From an uncultured Collinsella sp. (lineage in GTDB: Bacteria > Actinomycetota > Coriobacteriia > Coriobacteriales > Coriobacteriaceae), in assembly GCA_902493145.1 (NCBI GenBank), contig CABUOA010000002.1, forward strand, positions 33,918 to 97,917: a stretch of DNA of 64,000 nt. Direction: 5' to 3'. Positions 34,633-43,377 of the stretch are shown in pieces. Numbering within the stretch: the first letter of the stretch is position 1; each line of letters begins with the position of its first letter. The notes beneath the pieces are model-generated. The model had not been told where the DNA came from and ran no database searches. It saw only the letters and a program-made list of their open reading frames with translations. Made by a program: the position numbers and the translations under genes.

Positions 34633-34730
34633 TGAAAGATACCAACCTACCGTCCGCGTGAGAAGAGACAAGGCGCAATTCTCCGGTGAAAGGTTCTTTC
34701 ATAACCGTAAACGGTAGGTGAAAGTTTACC
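34633..34730. promoter_or_regulatory. operator array between fruA and rpiR
   Basis: The divergent gap contains a perfect palindrome TGAAAGGTTCTTTCA (34687-34701), another palindrome ACCGTAAACGGT (34704-34715), and further TGAAAG half-sites at 34633-34638 and 34719-34724, the latter within GGTGAAAGTTTACC. RpiR/MurR-family proteins often bind TGAAA-N-TTTCA-type repeats, so these are likely sites for the adjacent regulator. The assignment is inferred. Confidence 0.6.
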
Positions 34731-34831
34731 ATCAACACTTGAAACGGCAAGGTGTATCTTGTAATTGAAAATCCCCCCATACTATGACATTACAAAACGA
34801 GTCCGATTTTCATGCCAACCAGGAGCCATCC

Positions 34832-35689
34832 ATGACCGATAGTAGCAAGAGCGCACTTTCCCTCATTAGTACCCATCAGGGATACAGCGAGTCCGAGCAG
34901 CGCATTGTCGACTATATATTGGAGCACCAGTCCGAGGCGCCACGCCTCACGGCGGCTCAGCTCTCGCGCGCCGCCGCCACGTCCGAGGCGACCGTTTCGC
35001 GCTTCTGCCGCAAGCTTGGCTTTGGCAGCTTCCGCAGCTTTCAGTTTTCGTTGGCGAGGGATTTGGAAAGCCAGCGCAACGAGGGCCTGACTGACGAAGT
35101 CTCGCTCGACAATATGGAGCAGAGCCTTAAGAACATCCTGGCTGCCAAGGTGAGCGAGCTTAATGCGACTATCGACGGGATCGACCACGATACGCTGGCG
35201 GCTGTTGTGCATGCCCTTAAGCATGCAGGGGTTATTGAGTTTGCGGCTGTGGGCAATACGAACGCGGTCGCGCTCGATGCGACGTTTAAGTTTTCGCAGC
35301 TGGGCCTGCGCTGCATGGCGAGCACCATTAGCGAGACATCAATCGGCTTTGCGCTCACACTACGCCCCGGCGACGTCATCGTGATCATCTCAAACTCCGG
35401 CAAATCGCGCCGACTGAATCGCATGGCAAAAGCGGCTCGCGACTGCGGTGCCACCGTAGTCGTCATCAGCAGCGACAGCAAGTCTCCACTTGCGCGCCTG
35501 GCAGACTACACTTTTAATACCGTCAACCACGAGGCGCTGCTGACGACGGGTGACTTTGCGTTCTCCAAGATCAGCGCCACGATGATCATCGAGGTTATCT
35601 ACAACTTCCTGCTGCCCGAGATTGAAGACGCCCGAGAGCATATCAGCTACTACGAGGAGCTCATCCAACCGGATAAGGTCGTAGAGTAA
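34832..35689 (+). CDS. RpiR/MurR-family transcriptional regulator (HTH + SIS domain)
   Basis: The 285-residue protein has an N-terminal HTH_6 domain (LTAAQLSRAAATSEATVSRF, then CRKLGF) and a C-terminal SIS sugar-phosphate-binding domain (EFAAVGNTNAVALDATFKF, DVIVIISNSGKSRRLN). It should sense a phosphosugar and control the divergent fructose PTS gene. The ATG at 34832 is preferred because AGGAGC lies upstream; the longer reading adds 16 residues. Fructose operons are more often under DeoR/LacI-type FruR, so an RpiR regulator here is a less common arrangement. Confidence 0.88.
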   Translation: MTDSSKSALSLISTHQGYSESEQRIVDYILEHQSEAPRLTAAQLSRAAATSEATVSRFCRKLGFGSFRSFQFSLARDLESQRNEGLTDEVSLDNMEQSLKNILAAKVSELNATIDGIDHDTLAAVVHALKHAGVIEFAAVGNTNAVALDATFKFSQLGLRCMASTISETSIGFALTLRPGDVIVIISNSGKSRRLNRMAKAARDCGATVVVISSDSKSPLARLADYTFNTVNHEALLTTGDFAFSKISATMIIEVIYNFLLPEIEDAREHISYYEELIQPDKVVE

Positions 35690-35697
35690 AACGCGTA

Positions 35698-35729
35698 GTG
35701 GGACAAAATTTCAGTCTATTTTGTCCCAC
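35698..35729. terminator. bidirectional terminator between convergent rpiR and recN
   Basis: GTGGGACAAAAT (35698-35709) and ATTTTGTCCCAC (35718-35729) form a 12-bp perfect stem around an 8-base loop. The A/T ends of the arms supply U-rich flanks in either direction. Confidence 0.8.
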
Positions 35730-35747
35730 CAACACCGCTGATACGAC

Positions 35748-37376
35748 CTAGGCTCGAGCTTCTTCGAGCATCTGCTTGGCGTGGGCCAAGCTTGCCTCCG
35801 ACTGATCGCCGCTGAGCATGCGGGCAATCTCGGCGGTACGCGCCTCGCCGGTTACCTCGTCCAAATGCGTCTGGGGAACATCGCCCGGCTCCTTGCTGAC
35901 AACATAATGCTTGTCGGCCATGACGGCGACCTGCGCCAAGTGGGTTACGACGATGACCTGATGCGTAGCGGAGAGATCCGCCAGCACACCCGCGAGTGCG
36001 CGCGCCGTGGAGCCGCCGACACCGGCATCGACCTCGTCAAATACCAGTGTGTCGACGCCGTCAGCATTACCCAAGACCACCTTGCTCGCCAGCATGACGC
36101 GGCTGAGCTCGCCGCCCGAGGCAATGCGGCGCAGGGGACGCGGCGTCAAGCCGGCACCGCTGCGATACAAAAGCTCGTAGCTTGAAGGACCCGCCGGCGT
36201 CCACTCGGCGCGCGGAAGATCACGCGACTCCCAAACGAGCTCGGCGCCGCCCATTTCCAGGCGTGCCATCTGACGACCCACCTCGTGACAAAAACGCGGG
36301 GCTGCCGTATTGCGTGCACGCTTAAGCGCCTTGGCAGCGGCGAAAAGTTCGCGCTCCGCCGCGCCAAGCGCTTCGCGCGCCTTCTTGATCTGCTCATCAC
36401 CATCGTCTACCAGCGACAACAGCTCTTGCGAGCGATCGCGCATGGCAAATACGTCGTCCATGGTGGGACCCCACTGACGCAGCAGACCCTTGAGGTCGGA
36501 ATAGCGCTCGCGCATACGAGCCAGCTCGCGCGGATCGAAGGCGACCCCATCGCGATAGGCACGCAACTCGTTGGCGCAATCCTCGAGTGAGATGCAGGCA
36601 TCCGAAAGGGCATCGGCGATGTCGCCTAGCTTGCGGTCAACGGTCGTCATGCGTGAAAGCTCGGCCACGGCGCTGTTCACGGCATCGAGCGCTCCCCCTT
36701 CGGCGGCAATCGATGCATGGGCTTCGTTAGCCGTGGCCACCAGCACCTCGGCATGCTCCGAGCGCGGCAGCAGCTCTTCGAGCTCCTCATACTCACCCGG
36801 CTTGGGGTCGATCTCGGCGATGCGCTCCAGGGCGAAGCGCGCCTCCTCGACGCGACTCCCCTGCGCACGCGACGCCTCCTCTACGCGACGGACCTCCTTG
36901 GCAGCCGCACGCGACACCCTAAAGCAGGCACGGTACTTTTCCAGTGCCTCGAGCGCAGAGCGACCAGCCCAGGCATCGACCATGGCAACATGATGTGCCG
37001 GATCGAGCAGGCGCTGATGCTCGTGCTGGCCGCACAGATCCATCATCACGCCGACGCGCTCGGAAAGCTCGCGCACGCTGGCAATGCGACCATCAATCTT
37101 GACGCGGCTGCGGCCCTCGGCAGAAAGGCTGCGCTGCACGGTGAAGCCCTCCGTGTCGTGCGGGCCATCGAACAAGCGCGCCTCGACGCTCGCAAGCGCC
37201 TCGCCCTCGCGCACGGTCGAAGAATCCGCGCGCTCGCCCAAAATGAGCTTAAGCGCCGAGAGCAGCGCAGTCTTGCCGGCGCCGGTCTCGCCGGTCAGGA
37301 CAGTTAGGCCCGCGCTGGGCACCAGCGTCGCCTCGCGAATGAGCGCAATGTTTGAAACCTGCAGCTCATCGATCAT
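35748..37376 (-). CDS. recN: DNA repair protein RecN
   Basis: RecN is an SMC-like ATPase acting early in double-strand break repair. The 542-residue protein has an N-terminal Walker A GETGAGKT (29-36), a central coiled-coil region, and a C-terminal signature IASGGELSRVMLA followed by Walker B LVFDEVDAGVGG. The family motif MIDELQVSNIALIRE is at the start. It overlaps the nadK stop by 11 bases, the common recN-nadK-tlyA arrangement in Gram-positives. Confidence 0.95.
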   Translation of the reverse strand: MIDELQVSNIALIREATLVPSAGLTVLTGETGAGKTALLSALKLILGERADSSTVREGEALASVEARLFDGPHDTEGFTVQRSLSAEGRSRVKIDGRIASVRELSERVGVMMDLCGQHEHQRLLDPAHHVAMVDAWAGRSALEALEKYRACFRVSRAAAKEVRRVEEASRAQGSRVEEARFALERIAEIDPKPGEYEELEELLPRSEHAEVLVATANEAHASIAAEGGALDAVNSAVAELSRMTTVDRKLGDIADALSDACISLEDCANELRAYRDGVAFDPRELARMRERYSDLKGLLRQWGPTMDDVFAMRDRSQELLSLVDDGDEQIKKAREALGAAERELFAAAKALKRARNTAAPRFCHEVGRQMARLEMGGAELVWESRDLPRAEWTPAGPSSYELLYRSGAGLTPRPLRRIASGGELSRVMLASKVVLGNADGVDTLVFDEVDAGVGGSTARALAGVLADLSATHQVIVVTHLAQVAVMADKHYVVSKEPGDVPQTHLDEVTGEARTAEIARMLSGDQSEASLAHAKQMLEEARA

Positions 37377-38226
37377 GACGAACTCCGTAGAATACGCGGC
37401 TCACCGAGTTATAGAAGCTCTCGGGGCCATAGTCGAGCAGCAGAACATCGCCGGGACCGCGACGCACGGCTACGCTCTCGACGGTACCATCGCAGGTAAT
37501 AAACTGTCCGTCGATAGCGATGGCAGGTACACTCGGTCGGTCGTCAGACATAAAAATCTCGACGACATCGCTCGGCGAGGTCAAAAAGGCACGGGCCTGA
37601 ATAGTATGCGGCGCGATAGGCACGCAGACCATGCCCGTGTAATCCGGGCTCACGATAGGACCGCCGGCACTGAGGGCATAGCCCGTGGAACCAGTTGCCG
37701 TAGACACGACCACACCATCGCCGCGCAAGCGATCGATATGGTGGCCCGAAACGGTGATATCGAACTCGACCATATCGGAAAGCGGCCCGCGCGTGAGCGC
37801 CATGTCGTTGAGGGCAAAAGAACGCACGACATCCTTGGTGCCGTCCTCGCGCACAGAAACGATGTCTGCAGCGATCGTGGCGCGACGACTCACGTGGAGC
37901 TCACCGGACAGGGCATCGCTCACAACCTGCAGAATATCGCGTTCCTCGGGACTGGCCGCCGTCAAAAAGCCCAGGTGACCATAGGAAAGACCCAGAATAG
38001 GAATCTCTCGATAGTTGAGGATGCGGGCGGCGCGCAGCAGCGTGCCGTCGCCGCCGAGCGTGATGACAAGGTCGGCACCATCCACGTCGGGCGTACTCTG
38101 GATCTTGGAGCGCTGGTCGGCAGCCCAAGCGACCTCGTAGCCCTGGCGCGTCAGCCAGAGCTCGAGCATCAGGCCGCTCTCGACCGCCTCTTGCTTGTAG
38201 TAATTGGGAACCAGAAAGACCTTCAT
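37366..38226 (-). CDS. nadK: NAD kinase
   Basis: This 286-residue enzyme phosphorylates NAD to NADP. It has the GGDGT motif (LGGDGTLLRAAR, 58-68), LGLSYGHLGFLT, the catalytic/diacylglycerol-kinase-fold NDMALTRG, and TATGSTGYALSAGGPI. The ATG at 38226 overlaps the tlyA stop (ATGA), and the gene overlaps recN downstream, so all three are one transcript. Confidence 0.95.
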   Translation of the reverse strand: MKVFLVPNYYKQEAVESGLMLELWLTRQGYEVAWAADQRSKIQSTPDVDGADLVITLGGDGTLLRAARILNYREIPILGLSYGHLGFLTAASPEERDILQVVSDALSGELHVSRRATIAADIVSVREDGTKDVVRSFALNDMALTRGPLSDMVEFDITVSGHHIDRLRGDGVVVSTATGSTGYALSAGGPIVSPDYTGMVCVPIAPHTIQARAFLTSPSDVVEIFMSDDRPSVPAIAIDGQFITCDGTVESVAVRRGPGDVLLLDYGPESFYNSVSRVFYGVRHDR

Positions 38227-39035
38227 AGCGTTGCAGCTTTCTCGCTCAAAGCCGATACCTGGGATTGCAACTCGTCATCGGAGTGCTCGCTGGGGGCAAA
38301 CCTCGTGCCGTACAGGAAAAACTCCACGTTGCCCTTGGCGCCATGGATGGGCGACACGCACACGTCAAGCGGGAACAGGCCCTTGGCGGCAAAGAGCTCA
38401 ATCGCCGCCACGAGCGTGTCAACACGCACAGTGGGATCTGTCACGATACCGCCCTCGCCCACCAGCGCCGCCGGAGCCTCAAACTGCGGCTTCACGAGCG
38501 TGCAGAACGACCCCGTCGGCGTCAGGCACGCCAGCACGGCGTCGATGATGTTCGCGATGCTCGTAAACGACACGTCGCACACGGCCAGGTCGATTGCGTC
38601 GCCGTAGCCGAGCTCGGGCAGCTGCGTCACGTTGGTGCGCTCGTGGAGCGTCACGCGGTCGTCTTGGCGCAGCGACCAATCAAACTGGGCACGGCCCACG
38701 TCGACCGAAACGACCGTGGCGGCACCGCGCTTGAGCAGGCAATCGGTAAAGCCGCCGGTAGAGCAGCCTACGTCCAGGCAGGCAAGGCCCGTGGGATCGA
38801 TACAAAACGCATCGAGCGCACCCTCAAGCTTAAGGCCGCCGCGCCCAACGTACGGAATGCGCCCCTTAACGTGCAGTGGCAGGCCCGGCGTCACCTTAAG
38901 CCCCGGAGAGGTCAAACGCTCACCGCCGCTCGAGACCAAGCCGGCCATAAGAGTGCGAAGGGCATCCGCGCGATCGGCGCAGATGCCCTGTGAAATCAGT
39001 TCGTCATCGAGACGCACGCGTTTCATGAATGCCAT
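38223..39035 (-). CDS. tlyA: TlyA-family rRNA (cytidine-2'-O)-methyltransferase
   Basis: The 270-residue protein has an N-terminal S4 RNA-binding domain (VRLDDELISQGICADRADAL) and an FtsJ-like methyltransferase domain (VGRGGLKLEGAL, CLDVGCSTGGFTDCLL, DLAVCDVSFTSI). TlyA methylates 2'-O of cytidines in 16S and 23S rRNA and affects capreomycin susceptibility. Start choice is uncertain: the ATG at 39035 shares a base with the xseB stop (TGATG). An upstream TTG (39038) and an internal ATG (39026) are alternatives. Confidence 0.92.
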   Translation of the reverse strand: MAFMKRVRLDDELISQGICADRADALRTLMAGLVSSGGERLTSPGLKVTPGLPLHVKGRIPYVGRGGLKLEGALDAFCIDPTGLACLDVGCSTGGFTDCLLKRGAATVVSVDVGRAQFDWSLRQDDRVTLHERTNVTQLPELGYGDAIDLAVCDVSFTSIANIIDAVLACLTPTGSFCTLVKPQFEAPAALVGEGGIVTDPTVRVDTLVAAIELFAAKGLFPLDVCVSPIHGAKGNVEFFLYGTRFAPSEHSDDELQSQVSALSEKAATL

Positions 39036-39301
39036 CAACCATTCGTATCCGGGGATGCAGCCTGCCTATCTTGGGACTCGTTTGCCGCATCCTCATCGTA
39101 TTCCTGCTCGAGCTTGTCGGCCTCACGCGGCGTCAGCTCAAACTTGTCGACCATATCGACCGCACGGAAACCAAGCTCAATAGCCTCGTCAAACAAATCG
39201 AGCGAACGCTCCAGGGACGTATCCTTGGAGCGAACGGTGGCGATGATCTGGTCCAGGCGATCCGAGATCTCATCGAAGTTGCGGACGGAACCCTCTGGCA
39301 T
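39035..39301 (-). CDS. xseB: exodeoxyribonuclease VII small subunit XseB
   Basis: The 88-residue protein has the XseB pattern: NFDEISDRLDQIIATV, then LERSLDLFDEAIELG, an acidic helix, and a short hydrophilic tail. It should regulate XseA in exonuclease VII. The xseA gene is usually adjacent but is not in this window. It sits two bases after the nusB stop and overlaps tlyA. Confidence 0.88.
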   Translation of the reverse strand: MPEGSVRNFDEISDRLDQIIATVRSKDTSLERSLDLFDEAIELGFRAVDMVDKFELTPREADKLEQEYDEDAANESQDRQAASPDTNG

Positions 39302-39303
39302 GG

Positions 39304-39891
39304 CTACTCCTCGACGGAGTCGGCCTCGACGGCCTCGGCAGCATCCGTATCCTCGGCAAGTACACCGGCGGCAGCCTGAGCGGCAGCGACCTTGGCGGCT
39401 GCCTCGGCAGCCTGCGCCTCCTCGCGAGCGCGATCATCGGCCAGCAGCTCTTGGTACAGTTCCTCGCCCGGCAGCTCCTCGCTGCGAGCGATCTTGCCCA
39501 GCACGCCGTTGACAAACGAGGCGGACTGGTCGGTGCCATAAGCCTTAGCGATTTCGACGGCCTCGTTAATGACGATGGCGTCCGAGACCTCCTCGTCGGT
39601 GAGGAAGCGCATCTCGTAGACGGCGATACGCAGCAGGTTGCGGTCGGCGCCGGGCATGCGCATAAGATCCCAGTTCTTGGCGACGGCGCGCAGGGCACAG
39701 TCGATGCGATCGATATGCTCGTAGGCACCGCGGCAAAGCTCCAGCGCATAGGGGTCGAGGGGACCCTTCGAGATCAGGAAATCGCCCTCGAGGACGCGCT
39801 CGAGCGGACTGTCCGTGGCCTCGGCCTGGAACAGCAGCTGCAGCGCCTGACTGCGGGCAAGCGTGCGCCCGCGATAAACCTTAAGGCTCAA
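39304..39891 (-). CDS. nusB: transcription antitermination protein NusB, with C-terminal Ala/Glu tail
   Basis: NusB binds boxA RNA with NusE in rRNA antitermination. The core is residues ~1-145: GRTLARSQALQLLFQAEATD, RNLLRIAVYEM, ISDAIVINEAVEIAK-like (VSDAIVINEAVEIAKAYGT) and FVNGVLGKIA. The last ~50 residues are an Ala/Glu-rich extension not found in most NusB proteins. The start is a TTG at 39891 with AAGGAGT five bases upstream, and it is close to the Asp23 gene stop at 39895. Confidence 0.93.
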   Translation of the reverse strand: MSLKVYRGRTLARSQALQLLFQAEATDSPLERVLEGDFLISKGPLDPYALELCRGAYEHIDRIDCALRAVAKNWDLMRMPGADRNLLRIAVYEMRFLTDEEVSDAIVINEAVEIAKAYGTDQSASFVNGVLGKIARSEELPGEELYQELLADDRAREEAQAAEAAAKVAAAQAAAGVLAEDTDAAEAVEADSVEE

Positions 39892-39894
39892 AGG

Positions 39895-40257
39895 TTACTC
39901 CTTGGGGAAAACGAGACCGTCGATGCAAACGTCAACGCGCTCGACCTCGACGCCCACCTGAGCATCGATGGCGGCGACCACGGCGGCGCGAACGGCCTCG
40001 GCGAGTTTCATGAACGGATAGCCAAAGAACACCACGACACGCACGGTGAGTGCGAGCTTGTCGCCGATAACCTCGGCCTCGACCGCCGGCTCGGAAGCCG
40101 GGGCCTTGGACGAGAGCATCATGGAGACAAGGTTGGTGGCAAGGTCCTTGACGCCAACGGAGGCGATGCCCTCGACATCCGACACGGCGCGCGAGACGAT
40201 GGCGGTCAGAACATCGGGCGAAATGCCGATGCCGTCAATCTTGATTTCCTGGGGCAT
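39895..40257 (-). CDS. Asp23/Gls24-family envelope stress protein
   Basis: The 120-residue protein has the DUF322/Asp23 pattern: ISPDVLTAIVSRAVSDVEGI near the N-terminus, a central beta core (DKLALTVRVVVFFGYPF), and a helix followed by VGVEVERVDVCIDGLVF. Such proteins form membrane-associated envelope-stress assemblies in Gram-positives. A copy between efp and nusB is common in Firmicutes and Coriobacteriia. It has no signal peptide or membrane segment. Confidence 0.9.
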   Translation of the reverse strand: MPQEIKIDGIGISPDVLTAIVSRAVSDVEGIASVGVKDLATNLVSMMLSSKAPASEPAVEAEVIGDKLALTVRVVVFFGYPFMKLAEAVRAAVVAAIDAQVGVEVERVDVCIDGLVFPKE

Positions 40258-40281
40258 GAGTCCTCCTAGAAGAGTTGGTTG

Positions 40282-40845
40282 CTAGACGCGGGAGACGAAC
40301 TTGCCGTCGCGGGTGTCAACCTTGATGACCTCGCCCTCGTTGAGGTACATGGGGACCTGGATGACAGCGCCGGTGTCGATCGTGGCCGGCTTGGTGGAAC
40401 CCTGGACGGTGTCGCCCTTAAAGCCCGGGTCGGTCTGGACGATGGTGGTCTCGATGAACATCGGCGGGGTCACGCCCATGAGCTCATCGTCGGCGAAGAG
40501 CAGCTGGCAGATGTCGTTCTCGCGCAGCCACTTGGAATTCTCGCCCACCATGTCCTCGGGAACGGGAACCTGCTCATAGGACTCGTTGTCCATGAAGATG
40601 TAGTCAGTGCCATCGTTGTAGAGGTACTGGAACTCACGGGTAGTGAGCATGACGCTCTCGAACTTGGTGCCGGCGTTGCAGGTGTTCTCGACGACGCGGC
40701 CGCTCTTGATGTCGCGGGTCTTGTAGCGCACAAACGCGCCGCCCTTGCCCGGCTTGACATGCTGGAACTCGACGATGGTGTAGACCTTGTCCTTGATGCG
40801 GAGACCGAGGCCGTTCTTGAAGTCGGCGGTAGAAATGGTAGGCAT
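40282..40845 (-). CDS. efp: translation elongation factor P
   Basis: EF-P relieves ribosome stalling at polyproline stretches. The 187-residue length is normal. The tip loop VKPGKGGAFVRYK carries Lys34, the residue modified in E. coli; no EpmA-type enzyme is in the window, so its modification is unknown. The C-terminal OB domain ends TRDGKFVSRV. AAAGGT lies upstream of the ATG at 40845. The longer reading adds 11 implausible residues. Confidence 0.95.
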   Translation of the reverse strand: MPTISTADFKNGLGLRIKDKVYTIVEFQHVKPGKGGAFVRYKTRDIKSGRVVENTCNAGTKFESVMLTTREFQYLYNDGTDYIFMDNESYEQVPVPEDMVGENSKWLRENDICQLLFADDELMGVTPPMFIETTIVQTDPGFKGDTVQGSTKPATIDTGAVIQVPMYLNEGEVIKVDTRDGKFVSRV

Positions 40846-40935
40846 AGCGACCTTTCTTGTTATGGGCAGAACGCACAAGCGTCCAAATTACATACGACCA
40901 AAATTATACACTTGCAGACGGCGCCTGCAGCGAGC

Positions 40936-40980
40936 GCATAAAAAGAGAACGCGGGGCGTCCGAATCTATCCGAACGCCCC
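40936..40980 (-). terminator. intrinsic terminator of pepQ
   Basis: On the minus strand GGGGCGTTCG pairs with CGGACGCCCC around an eight-base loop and is followed by GTTCTCTTTTTAT. It lies 25 bases past the pepQ stop and separates it from efp. Confidence 0.85.
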
Positions 40981-41004
40981 GCCCCAAAAATCTATCGAAA
41001 TGAG

Positions 41005-42135
41005 CTAGCAATCGATGACGTGGAGGTCATGCGGCGTCTTGGTGAAAGGCTCGTAGCCGTTCTCGGTGACCACGCCGTAGTCCTCCAGGCGCACGCCGCC
41101 CACACCAGGCAGGTACACGCCGGGCTCCATGGTGATAACCGAGCCAACCTCGATGATATTCTTGCTGCGGTTAAAGTTGGGCAGCTCGTGGATGTCAATG
41201 CCCACGCCGTGGCCCAGACCATGGTTGTAGTAATCGCCATAGCCGGCATCGCCGATGATCTTCTTGGAAAGCTTGAAAATGTCGTTGCCCTCGACGCCCG
41301 GATGGATAGCGGCGACGCACTCCTCGTGGGTGCGGCGTACGAGCGCGTACAAGTCGAGCTGCTCCTGGGTGGGCTCGCCCATCACGACGGTACGCGTCAT
41401 GTCGGAGCGGTAGTCGCAGTAGCCCGCGCCGTAATCCATGAGGACGAAGTCGCCCTTCTCGATCACGCGATCACTGGGGACGGCATGCGGGTTGGCGGTA
41501 TTGGGGCCGCTCGCCACGATAGAGCCGAAGGCCAAGCTGTCGGCGCCGTTGGCGAACATAAAGTTCTCGAGCTCGTTGCGAACCTGCTTCTCGGTCATAC
41601 CGGGCTTAATAAAGCCGAGCATATGCTGGAAGGCGGCGTCGGTGATCGACTGCGCATGGCGCATGAGCTCGATCTCCTCGGCGTCCTTGATGGCGCGCAT
41701 CTTGCGAATGTCGTCATGCATCAGCGGCAGCATGCAGGCTACAGAACGATCCTCAAGGCCACGCTGAATACCCTGGTAGAAGTTGATCTGCATGTCGTCC
41801 TCGACAGCGCAGACGCGGCACTTGTTGGCCGCGATCTTGCCGGCGACCCAACCGGGGATGGTGCCCTCGTCCATGTCGTAGACCCAGGGGCTGCCGGCGG
41901 GCGTGTTCTCCTCAAAGCTGTTGAGGTAGCGCGAGTCGGTATGGAACAGGCACTGGTCAGCCGTAATAAACGCCGCGTGCGGGAACTCGAAGGTGTAATC
42001 GAAGACGCCCTTCACGCCCGTAAGCCAACGAAGATTGGCCTCGTCACGAACCACGACAGCGTCGTAGCCGCGCTCAGCCATCAGGGTACGGACACGCTCG
42101 ATACGACCGGCAGGGCCGGCAGCAAACTCTGACAT
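41005..42135 (-). CDS. M24-family Xaa-Pro peptidase (PepQ/PepP-like)
   Basis: The 376-residue metallopeptidase has an N-terminal creatinase-like domain and a pita-bread catalytic domain. Metal ligands are visible: Asp in MDYGAGYCDYRSDMTRT (two aspartates), His in NHGLGHGVGIDIHE, Glu in ITMEPGVYL and Glu in VRLEDYG. It should cleave peptides ahead of proline and fits beside efp, as in many Gram-positives. It has its own terminator. Xaa-Pro aminopeptidase versus dipeptidase cannot be separated from sequence alone. Confidence 0.92.
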   Translation of the reverse strand: MSEFAAGPAGRIERVRTLMAERGYDAVVVRDEANLRWLTGVKGVFDYTFEFPHAAFITADQCLFHTDSRYLNSFEENTPAGSPWVYDMDEGTIPGWVAGKIAANKCRVCAVEDDMQINFYQGIQRGLEDRSVACMLPLMHDDIRKMRAIKDAEEIELMRHAQSITDAAFQHMLGFIKPGMTEKQVRNELENFMFANGADSLAFGSIVASGPNTANPHAVPSDRVIEKGDFVLMDYGAGYCDYRSDMTRTVVMGEPTQEQLDLYALVRRTHEECVAAIHPGVEGNDIFKLSKKIIGDAGYGDYYNHGLGHGVGIDIHELPNFNRSKNIIEVGSVITMEPGVYLPGVGGVRLEDYGVVTENGYEPFTKTPHDLHVIDC

Positions 42136-42167
42136 GCAGATTCCTTTCTTGTTGTCTCTATAAAGAC

Positions 42168-42232
42168 GGGACGGGTCTCAACCGAACGACGGAATCGCTT
42201 GCGATCCGCGACCGATTGAAAACCCGTCCCTC
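42168..42232. repeat. imperfect 65-bp palindrome between aroB-like gene and pepQ
   Basis: GGGACGGGT (from 42170) pairs with ACCCGTCCC (to ~42231), and the centre GAATCGC-TT-GCGATCC adds an inner stem. The ends have no long U-run. It sits where the aroB-like transcript should end. It may be a terminator-like dispersed repeat. Confidence 0.6.
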
Positions 42233-42267
42233 AACATGATACGAAAGACGATGGATGTCAATAAATC

Positions 42268-43377
42268 TTAGAGAAGTTCTTTGCGAGAAGCCAAGTAGGC
42301 GTGAGCATGGCGCTCAAGAACCTCGTCCTCAACGCTCGTTAGACGAATGGCGCCGAGTGCCGCGGGCAGCGGCAACATACTGCGGTTCGAGCGGACAAAC
42401 TGCTGCCTGCGGAACTCCTCGATATATGCGGCGGGCTCCAGATCGAAGGCAAGCTCCTCGATACCAAAGTCCTCCAGGCAGTCATCGACCTCAAAGACGT
42501 AATCGATATCGAAGTCGCAGGCATCATGTGCAAGGCGCGCCTCGAAGCGCATGCCCTCGGACAACAGCTGGTAGGCAGGGACCTGCGAAGCGGCATCGCC
42601 CAAGCAGGCGCGCAGGGTGCGTTCCCCCATCTTGCCAAAATCGAGCGCATGGCGAGCGCTCGGGTTCGTGGCCGTCAGCACGTCCTTGCGGGCAGTCTGA
42701 GACCATTGGACGGCATTGACGAGCGCGACCTCCTCACCAGCAAGAATCTCGGGGACAGTCTCAATAAACTGATTCCAGCGCGACTTGCTGCTCGAAAGCA
42801 TGGTGCCAACAAGTACCGCATAGCCGAGCTTGAGGTCCTCGGGGTCCGCTTCGCGAACAAGGTCGAGGTCACACACGACCAAGCCCAGTTCGGGACGGAA
42901 CGCGATAGCGGGAAGCGCATTGGCCGACGAGGCGACGAGCGGCTTCATGGTCGTCGCGACCGTGAGCATGGCGTCGAAGGTCGTCGGCAACAGCGCGCAC
43001 TCAGTTCGGCCGCACCACTGGTTGGCGCACCAGCTAACAACCGAGCAGGTTGCGGAATCGCCAACGGCGACAACCAGATCGTCGCAGGTAACGCCGTTGG
43101 CAGACAGGGCGCCAAAGATAGCATCGGCATCGGCCAGCGTAGCACCGGCAGGCGAAACCTCGAGGACGAGCGGCGACACGGCAAAGCCGGCATCGACCAG
43201 AGCGTGCTCAACGATCTCGCCAAAGCGGTCGGAAACAGCGCTGTTCCAGACAACCATCGCACGCTTGGGCTTGCCCACGGCCGAGGCAAACATACGCGAC
43301 AGCTCACTAAAAGCGTTAAAGCCGACGCGAACATCGACACTGCGATTTTGGAAATTGATCAGTTGACGGCGAATCAT
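42268..43377 (-). CDS. 3-dehydroquinate synthase (AroB)-like protein lacking catalytic motifs
   Basis: The 369-residue protein follows aroK with an ATGA overlap, the usual position of aroB, and has the AroB/dehydroquinate-synthase-like layout. Examples are the N-terminal nucleotide-fold part with VVWNSAVSDRFG, then LVVAVGDSAT, LLPTTFDAMLTVATTMKP and LGLVVCDLDLV. The catalytic signatures are not conserved. GGG-VxGD is replaced by VGDSAT, and the lysines of GGKTG and GKN are absent. The zinc-binding GHTFGH region reads DFGKMGERT, and HGEAV reads LSEGMRF. It is intact, so it is either a pseudoenzyme or a neofunctionalised homologue. Confidence 0.72.
   Translation of the reverse strand: MIRRQLINFQNRSVDVRVGFNAFSELSRMFASAVGKPKRAMVVWNSAVSDRFGEIVEHALVDAGFAVSPLVLEVSPAGATLADADAIFGALSANGVTCDDLVVAVGDSATCSVVSWCANQWCGRTECALLPTTFDAMLTVATTMKPLVASSANALPAIAFRPELGLVVCDLDLVREADPEDLKLGYAVLVGTMLSSSKSRWNQFIETVPEILAGEEVALVNAVQWSQTARKDVLTATNPSARHALDFGKMGERTLRACLGDAASQVPAYQLLSEGMRFEARLAHDACDFDIDYVFEVDDCLEDFGIEELAFDLEPAAYIEEFRRQQFVRSNRSMLPLPAALGAIRLTSVEDEVLERHAHAYLASRKELL

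Noticed and set aside
32433..34661. 742-codon plus-strand ORF over the fructose PTS gene
   Set aside because: It is antisense to the unmistakable EIIBCA protein (fruA), its translation is low-complexity Gly/Asp/His/Val, and no domain is recognisable. Long antisense ORFs are expected in GC-rich coding DNA.
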